Below are positions 8,783 to 17,539 of a stretch of DNA of 64,000 nucleotides, one piece after another. The notes under the pieces were generated by a model. The model was not told where the DNA came from. It did not search any database and saw only the letters and a program-made list of their open reading frames with translations. The stretch is from Thermoplasmata archaeon (lineage in GTDB: Archaea > Thermoplasmatota > Thermoplasmata > Thermoplasmatales > Thermoplasmataceae). Within the stretch, counting starts at the first letter, position 1. Every line of letters starts with the position of its first letter. The stretch is taken from positions 62,001 to 126,000 of the forward strand of contig JAJZZM010000005.1 of NCBI GenBank assembly GCA_021797555.1, in the 5' to 3' direction. Position numbers and translations under genes: made by a program.

Positions 8783-9166
8783 GCGCCATTTATTTCGAGG
8801 TGTGTTTTGGAATACCTGTAGGTATAAGCGTTAGCCTGACTTTTCAGCCAAAACTTTAAAATGTGTTTTATTATAAATATTTATTTTAAAGGTTATGTTA
8901 AATACATAATTATATTTAATAGAATATATAAAATATTACCATTATAACTTTTAATATAATTATAATAATTGCAGAGCATTATTAAATAAAAAATGGTATA
9001 TTATAGTAATATTATTTATGTGTGTTTATTCTATCTATAAGGGTTTGAAATAAGTTATAAATATAAGTAATATTCATTATATATTTGTTTGAATATATAT
9101 ATGCTTTATCTAATTATCGTTGGAAATTCCTTATATTTTACCTTAATAATATATATTATTAATGAT
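8783..9166. other. AT-rich intergenic region
   Basis: No gene is seen. A short hairpin with arms ATACCT and AGGTAT lies at about 8812-8825 just after the preceding stop and could be a terminator or an element end. The rest is very AT-rich between two convergent genes. Confidence 0.5.
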
Positions 9167-10492
9167 TTAATATTTATCGTTTTTAGCTTCATTTAAGAAA
9201 AGTGCCCATTCATAAAAGGTTATTATTTTAATTCTCAAGTCATTTAACCTGATATTATCTTTTTCCATGATAATTATAAGGCCTTCTTTAATGTTATATT
9301 TATCAATAAATTTAGTTAACGGCCTTACCTCACGGTCTATATTTAATGCATTTAAATTATAGCATACCTGTATTGCCTGGACCGTGATGTTATTTCTTGT
9401 TATTATAAAGTCAATTTCAGAATTTTCGCTGAAATAAAATATGTCCATTCCTGTGAGCCTCTCTTTTAGCCTCAGTAATTCGATATAAACAGCATTTTCA
9501 AGCAGTTTACTCATATCATATGATTTTTTATATAACAATGTGAACCCATTATCGATTAAGTATGCTTTTTTTCTTGACTGATGCATTTTTTTATAACTCG
9601 CTGAAAATTTCATATTCATAAACAAAAAAAATACGTTTTCTGCATAATTTATATAATTATTCACCGTTTTTTTGCTAATTTCTATATTTGCCGATTTTAA
9701 ATAATTGTATAATTTTGATACACTGAATGGAGATGAATAAGAATTTATTGCATATCCTATTACCAATCTTAACATATTCACATCGGATATATTATATCTT
9801 CTTGAAATATCGTTAAATAATATAGAATCATAATATGATGATATTATTCTCATTTTTGTGTTTTCATCATCTATAAATGCAATTTCGGGGAATCCACCGT
9901 ATATTAAATATTCTATTGAGTACTTTTTAATTTCTTGTATTTCTGAATAAATTGATAATTTATTTACATTAAAGTTCTTTGATAGCATGAATTCCTTAAA
10001 GGAAAATGGATATATAATATATGTCAGGTTCCTGCCTGCAAGGGCAGTTGAAATTTCAGCACTTAGCAGTTTAGAGGATGAACCTGTTAAAAATATCCTA
10101 TAGTTATTTGTATCATAAAGCCTCCTGATAGCCCGATCCCAGTTTTCAATATTCTGTATTTCATCAAAGAAAAGGTATATTTTATGTTTTTTATCAATCT
10201 TTGTTAAGGAATAAAATGTATCAATAATAAAGTCAAAATCAGTGGTCTTAAAATCCAGAAAACGTTCATCCTCAAAATTTATATATAACATATTTTCTCT
10301 GGGAATTCCATTATTTAACAAAGATTTTAATATATTGAACAGTTCATATGTTTTTCCAGCACGCCTGACACCGGCCAGAACTATAATTTTATTTGTTGAT
10401 AAATCTATATATATTTCTCTGTTTATTGTATCAGGGAATTTTATTTCCATAAATTCTGCTATTGCCCTTGTTACTGATTCTTTATCAAGCAT
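9167..10492 (-). CDS. AAA_14/DUF4143 family ATPase
   Basis: This 441-residue protein has Walker A AGVRRAGKTY (about residues 36-45), Walker B KIYLFFDEIQN (about 99-109) and FLTGSSS as sensor. It ends in a DUF4143 C-terminal domain with YGGFPE and the nuclease-like SEIDFIITRNNITVQAIQV. In that restriction-enzyme-like fold the usual ExK after the second strand is replaced by QAIQ, so nuclease activity is doubtful. The family is widespread, mobile and of unknown function. Two palindromes lie directly upstream of the start. Confidence 0.88.
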   Translation of the reverse strand: MLDKESVTRAIAEFMEIKFPDTINREIYIDLSTNKIIVLAGVRRAGKTYELFNILKSLLNNGIPRENMLYINFEDERFLDFKTTDFDFIIDTFYSLTKIDKKHKIYLFFDEIQNIENWDRAIRRLYDTNNYRIFLTGSSSKLLSAEISTALAGRNLTYIIYPFSFKEFMLSKNFNVNKLSIYSEIQEIKKYSIEYLIYGGFPEIAFIDDENTKMRIISSYYDSILFNDISRRYNISDVNMLRLVIGYAINSYSSPFSVSKLYNYLKSANIEISKKTVNNYINYAENVFFLFMNMKFSASYKKMHQSRKKAYLIDNGFTLLYKKSYDMSKLLENAVYIELLRLKERLTGMDIFYFSENSEIDFIITRNNITVQAIQVCYNLNALNIDREVRPLTKFIDKYNIKEGLIIIMEKDNIRLNDLRIKIITFYEWALFLNEAKNDKY

Positions 10493-10494
10493 AT

Positions 10495-10543
10495 GTTTCT
10501 AAATGGAAACATAATTAATATACTTTTGTTTCCTATAGGAAAC
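10495..10543 (-). promoter_or_regulatory. Paired palindromic operator upstream of the AAA_14 ATPase
   Basis: A perfect 16-bp palindrome, gtttcctataggaaac, lies at 10528-10543. A near copy, gtttctaaatggaaac, lies at 10495-10510, only two bases before the start codon. The two sites are 33 bp apart, three helical turns. This arrangement fits cooperative binding of a dimeric repressor, possibly self-regulation. Confidence 0.6.
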
Positions 10544-10943
10544 ATATTAATGAACATTTATATAATTAATGTATAAAAACTAATTCCAGGATGATCTTGG
10601 ATAATGATTCTTAAACAAAAATCTTTCCATTTTATGAGACATTTATCATCGACCTCCTATAATAATTGTTCTTTCTTCTTTTGTAACCATCTTTTAAGTT
10701 CTTTAAAAACCCTCTATAATATTCCCTGAAGCTGCTGTCATTATTCCATTTATCAAGGAACTGCAACGGTGAATAATAATCCAGTGTAGAAGGGGCCTTA
10801 TATTATTGTAATCATTGAATGCATTTTCAATTATCTTTTTTCCCCTCATTAAAATTATTATTTAATTTATTAATGTCTTTATAAATATAGTCAAAAATTG
10901 TACGTAATATTAATTATACCTCTAAATTTTTATATCACTGTGG
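10544..10943. other. Intergenic region with an rve-type transposase relic
   Basis: Besides the transposase fragment at 10632-10880 and an adjoining conserved segment at 10600-10640, no gene is seen. A TATA-like tttttatatca at about 10927-10937 belongs to the following antitoxin gene. Confidence 0.6.
10632..10880 (-). pseudogene. Relic of an IS3-like OrfB transposase C-terminus
   Basis: The minus strand encodes, with at least two frameshifts, ENAFNDYNNIRP, then STLDYYSPLQFLDKW, and ends INVS before TAA. AFNDYN-RPH-TLDY-SPLQF is the standard C-terminus of IS3-type integrase-fold transposases. One frameshift lies in the CCC run after IRP. Just beyond the stop, the same DNA reads MSHKMERFLFKNHYP in another frame, a segment repeated twice more in this window. 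Confidence 0.65.
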
Positions 10944-10961
10944 TATAACAATATTGTTATA
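10944..10961 (+). promoter_or_regulatory. Perfect 18-bp palindrome, probable AbiE operator
   Basis: The sequence tataacaatattgttata is a perfect palindrome that ends 11 bases before the ATG at 10973. AbiEi-type antitoxins bind inverted repeats in their own promoter, so this is the likely operator. A diverged copy of the whole promoter segment occurs at 44075-44125. Confidence 0.65.
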
Positions 10962-10966
10962 ATGGT

Positions 10967-11545
10967 GTGACAATGAAAGAACTATCATTGTATAAAATTC
11001 GTGATATGGCCTTAAATTCAGGCGTAAGCGTATATAATTCGCAGGAGCTTTCAAATCTAATAAATAAGAATAAAAATATTGCATTGGTTTATATGAATCG
11101 ACTGGTTAAAAACGGACTTGCAACCAAGCTTACTAAGGGAAAAATTTCATTTATTAAGGACGATTTTATCATAGCATCACAGCTGATTTCACCATCATAT
11201 ATATCATTAAATTCAGCATTATTATTCCACAATATAACATATCAGGTCCCGGAATATATAGAATGCGTTGATACTATTAATTCATTTAATTATTATAATT
11301 TGGGAATAATATACCATAAAATAAGACCTGAATTATTTTTCGGATATAGGAGATACAATAAAAATGGAAGCTTTATATTTGTTGCAAATCCAGACAAGGC
11401 AGTTTTTGACGGGTTGTATTTTAAAATATTTTCTAAATTTGATATAATGGATTTTAAAAATGAAATGGACTTTTCTGAATTATTGTCCATATTAAAGAAT
11501 GTTAAAATAAAAGGAATAAAAAAAATTATGGAGATGTTAAAATGA
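10967..11545 (+). CDS. AbiEi-like antitoxin/transcriptional regulator
   Basis: The 192-residue protein starts with a winged-helix segment (residues about 5-60: VYNSQELSNLINKNKNIALVYMNRL...KGLATKLTKG type). The C-terminal domain follows, with PSYISLNSALLFH and ANPDKAVFDGLYF, both typical of AbiEi. GTG at 10967 and ATG at 10973 are in frame; the ATG fits the operator spacing better. It overlaps the toxin gene by four bases (ATGA). It probably represses the operon and counteracts the nucleotidyltransferase toxin. Confidence 0.82.
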   Translation: MTMKELSLYKIRDMALNSGVSVYNSQELSNLINKNKNIALVYMNRLVKNGLATKLTKGKISFIKDDFIIASQLISPSYISLNSALLFHNITYQVPEYIECVDTINSFNYYNLGIIYHKIRPELFFGYRRYNKNGSFIFVANPDKAVFDGLYFKIFSKFDIMDFKNEMDFSELLSILKNVKIKGIKKIMEMLK

Positions 11546-12291
11546 TTTCAAGAAATGAGATAATATCATTATCAAGGCTGCACAATATAAGGCCGTGGCA
11601 GGAAGAAAAGCGATACATGCAGGCCTTAATTTTAAATTCATTGTTTAATTATCCACTGGTGTTTAAGGGCGGAACATATTTATGGCTATTTCATGGATTA
11701 AGGAGATTCTCAGAGGATCTAGGTTTTACCTCCAATGGCGAATTAAATGATAATATTCCAGAAAATATTAGCCGGGATATAAAATTGCTTGGCATAAATA
11801 ATGATCTAAAAATTATAAAAAATAATGATATTACATTATCATTCAGGATAATATCAAATGGCCCGCTTTACACCGGAATCCTGGACCGCACGCCAGTATA
11901 TCTTGAGATAAGCAAAAGGGAAAAAATAATAAATAAGCCTCTTGCATTAAAATTTGATTTCCCGGAATATAACATGCCTGTTAGAATATTATCAGGAATG
12001 TCGCTGGATGAGGTTGCATCCGAAAAGGTAAGGGCAATCTATACAAGGAAAAAACCTAGGGATATTTATGATCTGTTCTTTTTAATTACAAAGAAAGGAA
12101 TAGGAATCAACAAAGAAACGGTAAACAAAAAGCTGGAATATTATAATATATCCTTCGATAAAGAATCATTTATCAGAGAAATTATGAAACAGGAAGAGAA
12201 TTTTAGCAAAACATTGAAGAATATTGTAATGGATCAATTGCCGGATATCAATTATATCATAGAAGTTATAAAATCGTGGATAGATAAATAA
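11542..12291 (+). CDS. AbiEii-like nucleotidyltransferase toxin
   Basis: This 249-residue protein has the AbiEii/DUF1814 core FKGGTYLWLFHGLRRFSEDLGF at about residues 37-58 (quoted in pieces: FKGGTYLWLF, RRFSEDLGF), and the later SLDEVASEKVRAIYTRKKPRDIYDL split as VASEKVRAIYTR and PRDIYDLFFL. The usual RFSxDxDF has become RFSEDLGF, so the second metal-binding aspartate is a glycine (GGT codon, one base from GAT). The toxin may therefore be weakened or dead. Coupling to the antitoxin gene is intact. Confidence 0.85.
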   Translation: MISRNEIISLSRLHNIRPWQEEKRYMQALILNSLFNYPLVFKGGTYLWLFHGLRRFSEDLGFTSNGELNDNIPENISRDIKLLGINNDLKIIKNNDITLSFRIISNGPLYTGILDRTPVYLEISKREKIINKPLALKFDFPEYNMPVRILSGMSLDEVASEKVRAIYTRKKPRDIYDLFFLITKKGIGINKETVNKKLEYYNISFDKESFIREIMKQEENFSKTLKNIVMDQLPDINYIIEVIKSWIDK

Positions 12292-12482
12292 GAACGTTTG
12301 CAATTGTTAAAGTGTATATCACAGTTCATTTCATTAATATTTCAATTATTTTTTTCATTATATGGAAACGATGCAGAATCCTTATCAAGAATTGCATCAC
12401 TCCAGAATGGATTTTATTTTTAATTCTCGGAGAATAAACATTAAGAACAATAATTTATTAGCATATATTTTATTATATAACA

Positions 12483-13085
12483 ATGCCTGAAAACTTAATA
12501 GAAATTATATTAACTGCCGAAAAGCCATCATGCGGGGTTTTAAAGAAACTCTCAACTGTTAATGTCATGGCCAGAATATTTCAGATAAATCCAGGGATAG
12601 AATATACAAACCACCTTATGGGAATTGAGAATTACTCTAAAAACAGGGATATTCTCAGGGATGACAACATTACAGTGTATAAAAATCAGAGGGATAAAAC
12701 ATGGATGGAAACAAGAAGTTGTGAAATCTGCAGGGCATCAGCAGCCACTAGTGCAATGATAATATCCGTAAAAGTTTTTGAAAACCAGAAGGTTCAGTAT
12801 AAAATCATGTTAAAAAATGAGAGTTCATTAAAGAATCTTCAGGAAAACATTAACGGAATAAAGTATGGATATTACGAGGACAATGAACACATGCCGGGCG
12901 AATTAACCTTAAGGCAAAAGGAAATACTATATACTGCATATTCAAAGGGCTATTTTGATTTTAACAGGAGGGTAGACCTTGATGGAATAGCACAGGAAAT
13001 GGGAATAAGTAAAAAATCTATTCAGGCAACATTAAGGCGTGGAATAGAAAAGATAATAGAGGAATATATTTTCAATAATTTGTAA
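12483..13085 (+). CDS. HTH-10 (bacterio-opsin activator-like) transcriptional regulator
   Basis: This 200-residue protein ends with the HTH_10 domain: LTLRQKEILYTAYSKGYFD at about 139-157, then GIAQEMGISKKSIQATLRR. This is the Bat-like regulator fold common in haloarchaea and Thermoplasmatales. The N-terminal 130 residues form an uncharacterised sensing domain with two cysteines in RSCEICRAS. It is followed after 53 bases by a DUF1059 gene in the same direction. Confidence 0.85.
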   Translation: MPENLIEIILTAEKPSCGVLKKLSTVNVMARIFQINPGIEYTNHLMGIENYSKNRDILRDDNITVYKNQRDKTWMETRSCEICRASAATSAMIISVKVFENQKVQYKIMLKNESSLKNLQENINGIKYGYYEDNEHMPGELTLRQKEILYTAYSKGYFDFNRRVDLDGIAQEMGISKKSIQATLRRGIEKIIEEYIFNNL

Positions 13086-13138
13086 ATGTATTACACATGT
13101 GATATGCTTGATTTTAATATTATGAAATAATAAATGAT

Positions 13139-13324
13139 ATGGTAGAGATGGGATACGAATTTAAATGCAAGGACATAGGAATGGATTGTGGATTTGACGT
13201 AAAGGCTGATTCTGTGGATCAATTAATACCTGTAATCCAGGCACATGCAAAAAATGCACATGGAATAAATGAGGTAACTCCAGAACTCTTTGAGAAGGTT
13301 AAATCCGCAATAACTGAGTATTAA
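13139..13324 (+). CDS. DUF1059 family small protein
   Basis: This 61-residue protein matches DUF1059: YEFKCKDIGMDCGFDVKA, then HAKNAHGI. Family members are short cytoplasmic proteins of unknown function, common in archaea, with two conserved cysteines. A second in-frame ATG at 13148 would remove three residues. A strong T run follows the stop (13329-13344), a probable archaeal terminator. Confidence 0.85.
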   Translation: MVEMGYEFKCKDIGMDCGFDVKADSVDQLIPVIQAHAKNAHGINEVTPELFEKVKSAITEY

Positions 13325-13328
13325 ATAA

Positions 13329-13344
13329 TTTTTTTATTTTTTTT
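13329..13344 (+). terminator. T-rich terminator after the DUF1059 gene
   Basis: The non-template strand carries ttttttattttttttt directly after the stop codon. Archaeal RNA polymerase terminates at such U-tracts without a hairpin. Confidence 0.5.
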
Positions 13345-13543
13345 GGGTCATAGCGAAATCCAGTGTAATTTTAATTATTATAATCATATATTTTTATAAT
13401 AGGAATCAAAAATTGTATAATTAATTTTAATTAATATATAACTATTTTTTATTTAAAATCCATAAATAAAACTATAAGTTAAAATTTATAATGAAATAAT
13501 ATATCATGGCAAAGTATATCTATAATCTAAAAATAATCTATAC

Positions 13544-13771
13544 ATGAACAAATACATCCTTGAATATGATTCGCAAGCCGATGCTGCTTACATTAAGCTT
13601 TCAAGGGCAAATATAGCAGAATCAATGGATATAAATGAAGATGTAATTGTTGACCTTGATAAAAATAAACATTTAATTGGAATTGAAATCCTCAATTTCT
13701 CAATGAGTAAATTCGATATTAAAACTTTGATTACTGAAGATATCGGGAATCTAACTTCTATTGTAAAATAA
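13544..13771 (+). CDS. DUF2283 family protein, probable antitoxin partner
   Basis: This 75-residue protein matches DUF2283: YDSQADAAYIKLS near the N-terminus, then IVDLDKNKHLIGIEILN. DUF2283 genes are usually paired with DUF4258 genes as putative toxin-antitoxin modules. Here the DUF4258-like gene follows after 32 bases. The function is inferred from that pairing. Confidence 0.8.
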   Translation: MNKYILEYDSQADAAYIKLSRANIAESMDINEDVIVDLDKNKHLIGIEILNFSMSKFDIKTLITEDIGNLTSIVK

Positions 13772-13803
13772 TAATTATATATTAAAGGCATGCCATAGAA
13801 CGG

Positions 13804-14004
13804 ATGAAGCAGAGAAAGATTTCAGGGGAAGTTGTAGAAATGTCCTTTGCAAATCCAGAAAAAATTGAAGATAGAGCCAATGAAAGCATACTTATTAAGA
13901 AACTGGAAACTAAATTACTTGTTGTGGTTTTTAGAAAAACCGATGATGTAATATTTATAATCACGGCATATACAACATCAAAAATTGATAGGTATCTCAA
14001 CTAA
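13804..14004 (+). CDS. DUF4258-like protein, N-terminally shortened
   Basis: The 66 residues starting MKQRKISGEVVEM and ending VIFIITAYTTSKIDRYL match the bulk of DUF4258. Upstream of the ATG, the same frame still encodes HAIER after an in-frame TAA. HAIERMKQR is the conserved opening of the domain, with its histidine. The only usable start therefore leaves out the conserved histidine, so the protein is probably a truncated, perhaps inactive, toxin. Confidence 0.65.
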   Translation: MKQRKISGEVVEMSFANPEKIEDRANESILIKKLETKLLVVVFRKTDDVIFIITAYTTSKIDRYLN

Positions 14005-14359
14005 AAATTTTTTATGTTTTTGTTGTTTCCTGATATTTTAATGATGTGTGCATTATTCTGTGTATTTATAAAGAGTACCTCTTATTGAACATTTTTTTAA
14101 TCCTATCATTGCATTTATAATATTCGTTCATCTTCCTGTATATATGCCTGGAATTGAATTCTATTGATTTCAAATAGAATGTTTTCATTTCAGAATACTC
14201 ATCTGGGGATTATGATGGTTATGGTTAGTTTAAATTTACACAAAAAATTGTACACGATCGCATCCAGATTTATTACTGGTTTAGGAGTATATAAATAGGA
14301 AACCATTGATAATATAATAGCTCCATTTTTAAACACATTAAAAAATTGTTATAATTGGT
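14005..14359. other. Intergenic region with a possible gene relic
   Basis: On the minus strand at about 14070-14200 there is an open stretch reading FYLKSIEFNSRHIYRKMNEY, then KCNDRIKKMFNKR. It looks like coding sequence by composition but has no start and no recognised family. It could be a transposase tail. Nothing else is seen. Confidence 0.35.
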
Positions 14360-15640
14360 TTATTTTAGAGTTTTAATATTAATGAGGGGCACATACCATA
14401 CCGGTAAAATTTTAATTTTGATATTATCTATAATTTCATCCCTGAATTCATCCTTGCTTATAATTATACCATAATTTAAATTCAGTTTTTTTAAAACTTT
14501 TATAAAATTTTTTGTCTCCACATTATTTCTATATTTAACTTCCACAGGTATAATATTACCATTTTTTAAAATAAAGTCTATTTCATAACTTTTATCCCTG
14601 AAATAATATTTGGCATCAAGTTCCTGCATGACAAAATTTTCTATTAATTTTCCATAATAATTATAATCCATAATATTTTTATAGTTATATGAAAAGGATG
14701 AATTGTAAAAATATACCTTTTTCATTTTCCTTGATGCTGAGGCAAATGACCCCCTAAAATTTAATACTAATTTAATGATCAATGAGTATTCTAAATAATA
14801 AAAATAATTTATTAACGTCTCCTTTGATACATTAAAATCTTTTGACAATGAATCATAGTTTAATATAAATCCAGGCTGGTATCCAGTAATATTTAAAATA
14901 TTTTTTAATAATTCAATGTTTTTAATATGAAACTCTTCAGGTATATCTATTAATGCCACCCTTTCAATTATACTGTTTATATATCTTTTTATTTTAATTT
15001 CATCATCTTCATTGACTATTTCTGGAAAACCACCTTTTAATAAATAATCATTGAATAAATAACTTAATTTAGATGCAGATATTTCAATATTATTAATATC
15101 ATAGTTTATATTCTTTAATGCCAGATATTCTTTAAATGTTAAGGGTTTTAATATAAAATCATACATTCTGCCTGCAAGGCTTTCGTTTGAGTTTCTCTCT
15201 ATATTAATGGATGCAGACCCTGAAATTATAAATTTTATATTTTTATATAAATCATAATAAATTTTGATTTTATTTTCCCAATCATTAAGTTTCTGGATTT
15301 CATCAAGAAATATGTATATTTTATTATTTTCCATTTTTATGGGTTTTTTTAATATATATTTTTCATAGTCCTCCATTATATCTTTTAATTCAATATTGGT
15401 GTAATCAAATGAAAAATATAATATATTGTTTCTATTTATATTGTTTTTTAATAAATAATCTATGATCTGGTACATTATTGTTGTTTTTCCTGTTCTTCTC
15501 AAACCGTAAATTACAAGGATTTGCCTGTCATCTAAATATTTTATAAGTTCATGAAGCAACGGCCTTTTATAATCCGGTATATCATTTACAGAACCGGTTT
15601 CCCACCATGTATTATAGTTTATTATATCATTTATTGGCAT
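14360..15640 (-). CDS. AAA_14/DUF4143 family ATPase, second copy
   Basis: This 426-residue protein has Walker A YGLRRTGKTT (about residues 42-51), Walker B KIYIFLDEIQK and FIISGSAS. The DUF4143 region includes LLKGGFPE, and the nuclease-like end has YEIDFILKNGNIIPVEVKYR. Unlike the copy at 9167-10492, the D-ExK core is complete. The two paralogues are clearly diverged, so this is not a recent duplication. A promoter inverted repeat lies immediately upstream. Confidence 0.88.
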   Translation of the reverse strand: MPINDIINYNTWWETGSVNDIPDYKRPLLHELIKYLDDRQILVIYGLRRTGKTTIMYQIIDYLLKNNINRNNILYFSFDYTNIELKDIMEDYEKYILKKPIKMENNKIYIFLDEIQKLNDWENKIKIYYDLYKNIKFIISGSASINIERNSNESLAGRMYDFILKPLTFKEYLALKNINYDINNIEISASKLSYLFNDYLLKGGFPEIVNEDDEIKIKRYINSIIERVALIDIPEEFHIKNIELLKNILNITGYQPGFILNYDSLSKDFNVSKETLINYFYYLEYSLIIKLVLNFRGSFASASRKMKKVYFYNSSFSYNYKNIMDYNYYGKLIENFVMQELDAKYYFRDKSYEIDFILKNGNIIPVEVKYRNNVETKNFIKVLKKLNLNYGIIISKDEFRDEIIDNIKIKILPVWYVPLINIKTLK

Positions 15641-15697
15641 ATTAGTAAAGTATAGTTTACTAATATATCAATTTTTAGTATAGTTTACATTACTAAT
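15641..15697 (-). promoter_or_regulatory. Inverted and direct repeats upstream of the second AAA_14 ATPase
   Basis: Arms attagtaaa (15641-15649) and tttactaat (15656-15664) form an inverted repeat around gtatag. The word gtatagtttac recurs at 15650-15660 and 15678-15688, and the second copy is followed by attactaat. The start codon ends at 15640, so binding here would control transcription. The layout parallels the paired palindromes before the other AAA_14 gene although the sequences differ. Confidence 0.55.
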
Positions 15698-15974
15698 GTA
15701 TAATTATAATATACATCTAAATGTCTTAAAATTATTTATGGAATAAAAAGAAAATATTTTTTATTAATATGGCATTTAAGAACAAGATATTATAAAAATA
15801 TTTTAAAGTCATATTTTTATAATAAACATAAAAATTAAAGGAGTATTATAAATGATAATATTAATTATTTATATTGCTTTTTTAAATAACATAATGCTGA
15901 TCTGGTTATTCTAAATTAAAATATTAGCAAATAATAATAGGTTTATATTACTAGGCAAATATATTTTATAATAA

Positions 15975-17267
15975 TTATCCATCAACTATATAATCATTGG
16001 AAGTATCATCTATGCTCCGATTTTCTGTTTTTACCCATGATGGATTGATTATTGAAAATATAATTATAACTATTAAATCAAGTAAAATCATTGACCCAAG
16101 CATTGCATATAAACCCGAAATAGCAATAATGGTTATAACTGTTGGTGTAAATAATCCAAAGAATGCGGCTTCAAATCTCATTGTTGACCATATAAACCCC
16201 TGACCAGAAGATCTAAGGCTTGTAGGAAAATGAACTATTGAAAATAATCTGTTTATTATGTCAAACCCCAATCCTATTCCCGCACCTGATATAATTGGAA
16301 CTGCAATAATATATGGAAGTATATGATACAATGTTGGATCTATTAGCATATATAACCCAAAAGAGTATACTGCTGCGCTTATTATGTATAATTTTACCCT
16401 TCCAAGTTTATCAACAAAGAACGTAAAGAAGAATATACAAAACAAAGATGCGGTATTGTATAAAAGTTCAAATTCATAGGATTGCACCGTGTCAAATCCT
16501 AATGTTTTAAAAATAAATGGATAAAATTCACCCCCAGTGGATAAGGGTATTCCTGCCATTAGATATAAGAACCAGCTAAATATAACTGCCTTTTTATACT
16601 TTTTAAAAAGTTCTTTGTATCGCATTTTTTTATAATGTTTTTTTGATTTTGAAATTCCATCTATTAGGTCAAAACGCGGTGATTCAATAAGTTTTCTTCT
16701 TAAAAAAAATCCTATAACTGCAATCACTGCAAGTACAATCCATATTGTTCTAAATATTACCATTCCATAGCTTGCCAGCAGTATTCCAAGTATTATAACA
16801 ATATCTATGCCTATAAACCATGAAACATATGTAAAGGAAAATAATTTACCACGGTGCTTCTTAGGAGAGAATTCAGAAATAAGAGACCATGATATTGGCA
16901 CATCACCACCAACTGCAAGTCCAACAAGGAAGAAGAATATCATTGCATAATAAAGTTCTGTTGTTAACGCAAGAAGAAAGGCTGATGATGCGTAAAGTAT
17001 TAAATCAAATCTGTATATATATTTTCTACCATACTTATCACCAAGAGGCCCTAAAGACAATGCGCCAACTGCAGTGCCAAGAAGCGTTAACAGTGCAGGC
17101 AAACCCTCCTCAAATGAGTTTAGATGAAGATATGCAATTAGTGGAATTAATGTAACCCCTGTTGCCACAAACATACCGCCATCTAAAATATCCCCTATTG
17201 TTGCTATAAAAGTCCATTTATAATGCTTTGGTTCCAGTGGAGCATTATCATAATATGTGTCCTCCAT
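15975..17267 (-). CDS. MFS transporter (sugar porter / metabolite:H+ symporter type)
   Basis: This 430-residue protein has twelve hydrophobic segments. The MFS loop 2-3 signature reads GPLGDKYGRKYIYRFD (about residues 73-88), and PRFDL follows the central loop helix RRKLIES. Acidophilic archaea use many such proton symporters for sugars, acids or phosphate, but the substrate cannot be read from sequence. It lies alone, downstream on the minus strand of a second, broken MFS gene. Confidence 0.85.
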   Translation of the reverse strand: MEDTYYDNAPLEPKHYKWTFIATIGDILDGGMFVATGVTLIPLIAYLHLNSFEEGLPALLTLLGTAVGALSLGPLGDKYGRKYIYRFDLILYASSAFLLALTTELYYAMIFFFLVGLAVGGDVPISWSLISEFSPKKHRGKLFSFTYVSWFIGIDIVIILGILLASYGMVIFRTIWIVLAVIAVIGFFLRRKLIESPRFDLIDGISKSKKHYKKMRYKELFKKYKKAVIFSWFLYLMAGIPLSTGGEFYPFIFKTLGFDTVQSYEFELLYNTASLFCIFFFTFFVDKLGRVKLYIISAAVYSFGLYMLIDPTLYHILPYIIAVPIISGAGIGLGFDIINRLFSIVHFPTSLRSSGQGFIWSTMRFEAAFFGLFTPTVITIIAISGLYAMLGSMILLDLIVIIIFSIINPSWVKTENRSIDDTSNDYIVDG

Positions 17268-17539
17268 GATTATATATTTTTTATTTATTAATAAATTTTT
17301 TTAAAGGTATCATAATACTTAAATACTTGAATATTAATTTTTTAAATTTTAATTAATTTTAATATTTATTATATAATAAAATAATAAATTATCATATTGT
17401 TTTTATATTACTATTATAAATTACTTTCATTTCATATTTTAATAAATATTTAATTACAAATAAAATTTATAAAAATTTATGTAAACTATTGGTATTTAAT
17501 ATTAATAATTCATAAATAATTAAAAATATTTAAAAATAT

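Noticed and set aside
8783-9166. Possible tRNA or riboswitch in the intergenic DNA
   Set aside because: No cloverleaf, CCA-type end or conserved aptamer core could be recognised here or in the other gaps.
16889-17155. 88-codon plus-strand frame inside the MFS transporter gene
   Set aside because: It lies fully antisense to an intact, well-recognised transporter and is rich in His, Gln and Leu, typical of a shadow frame.
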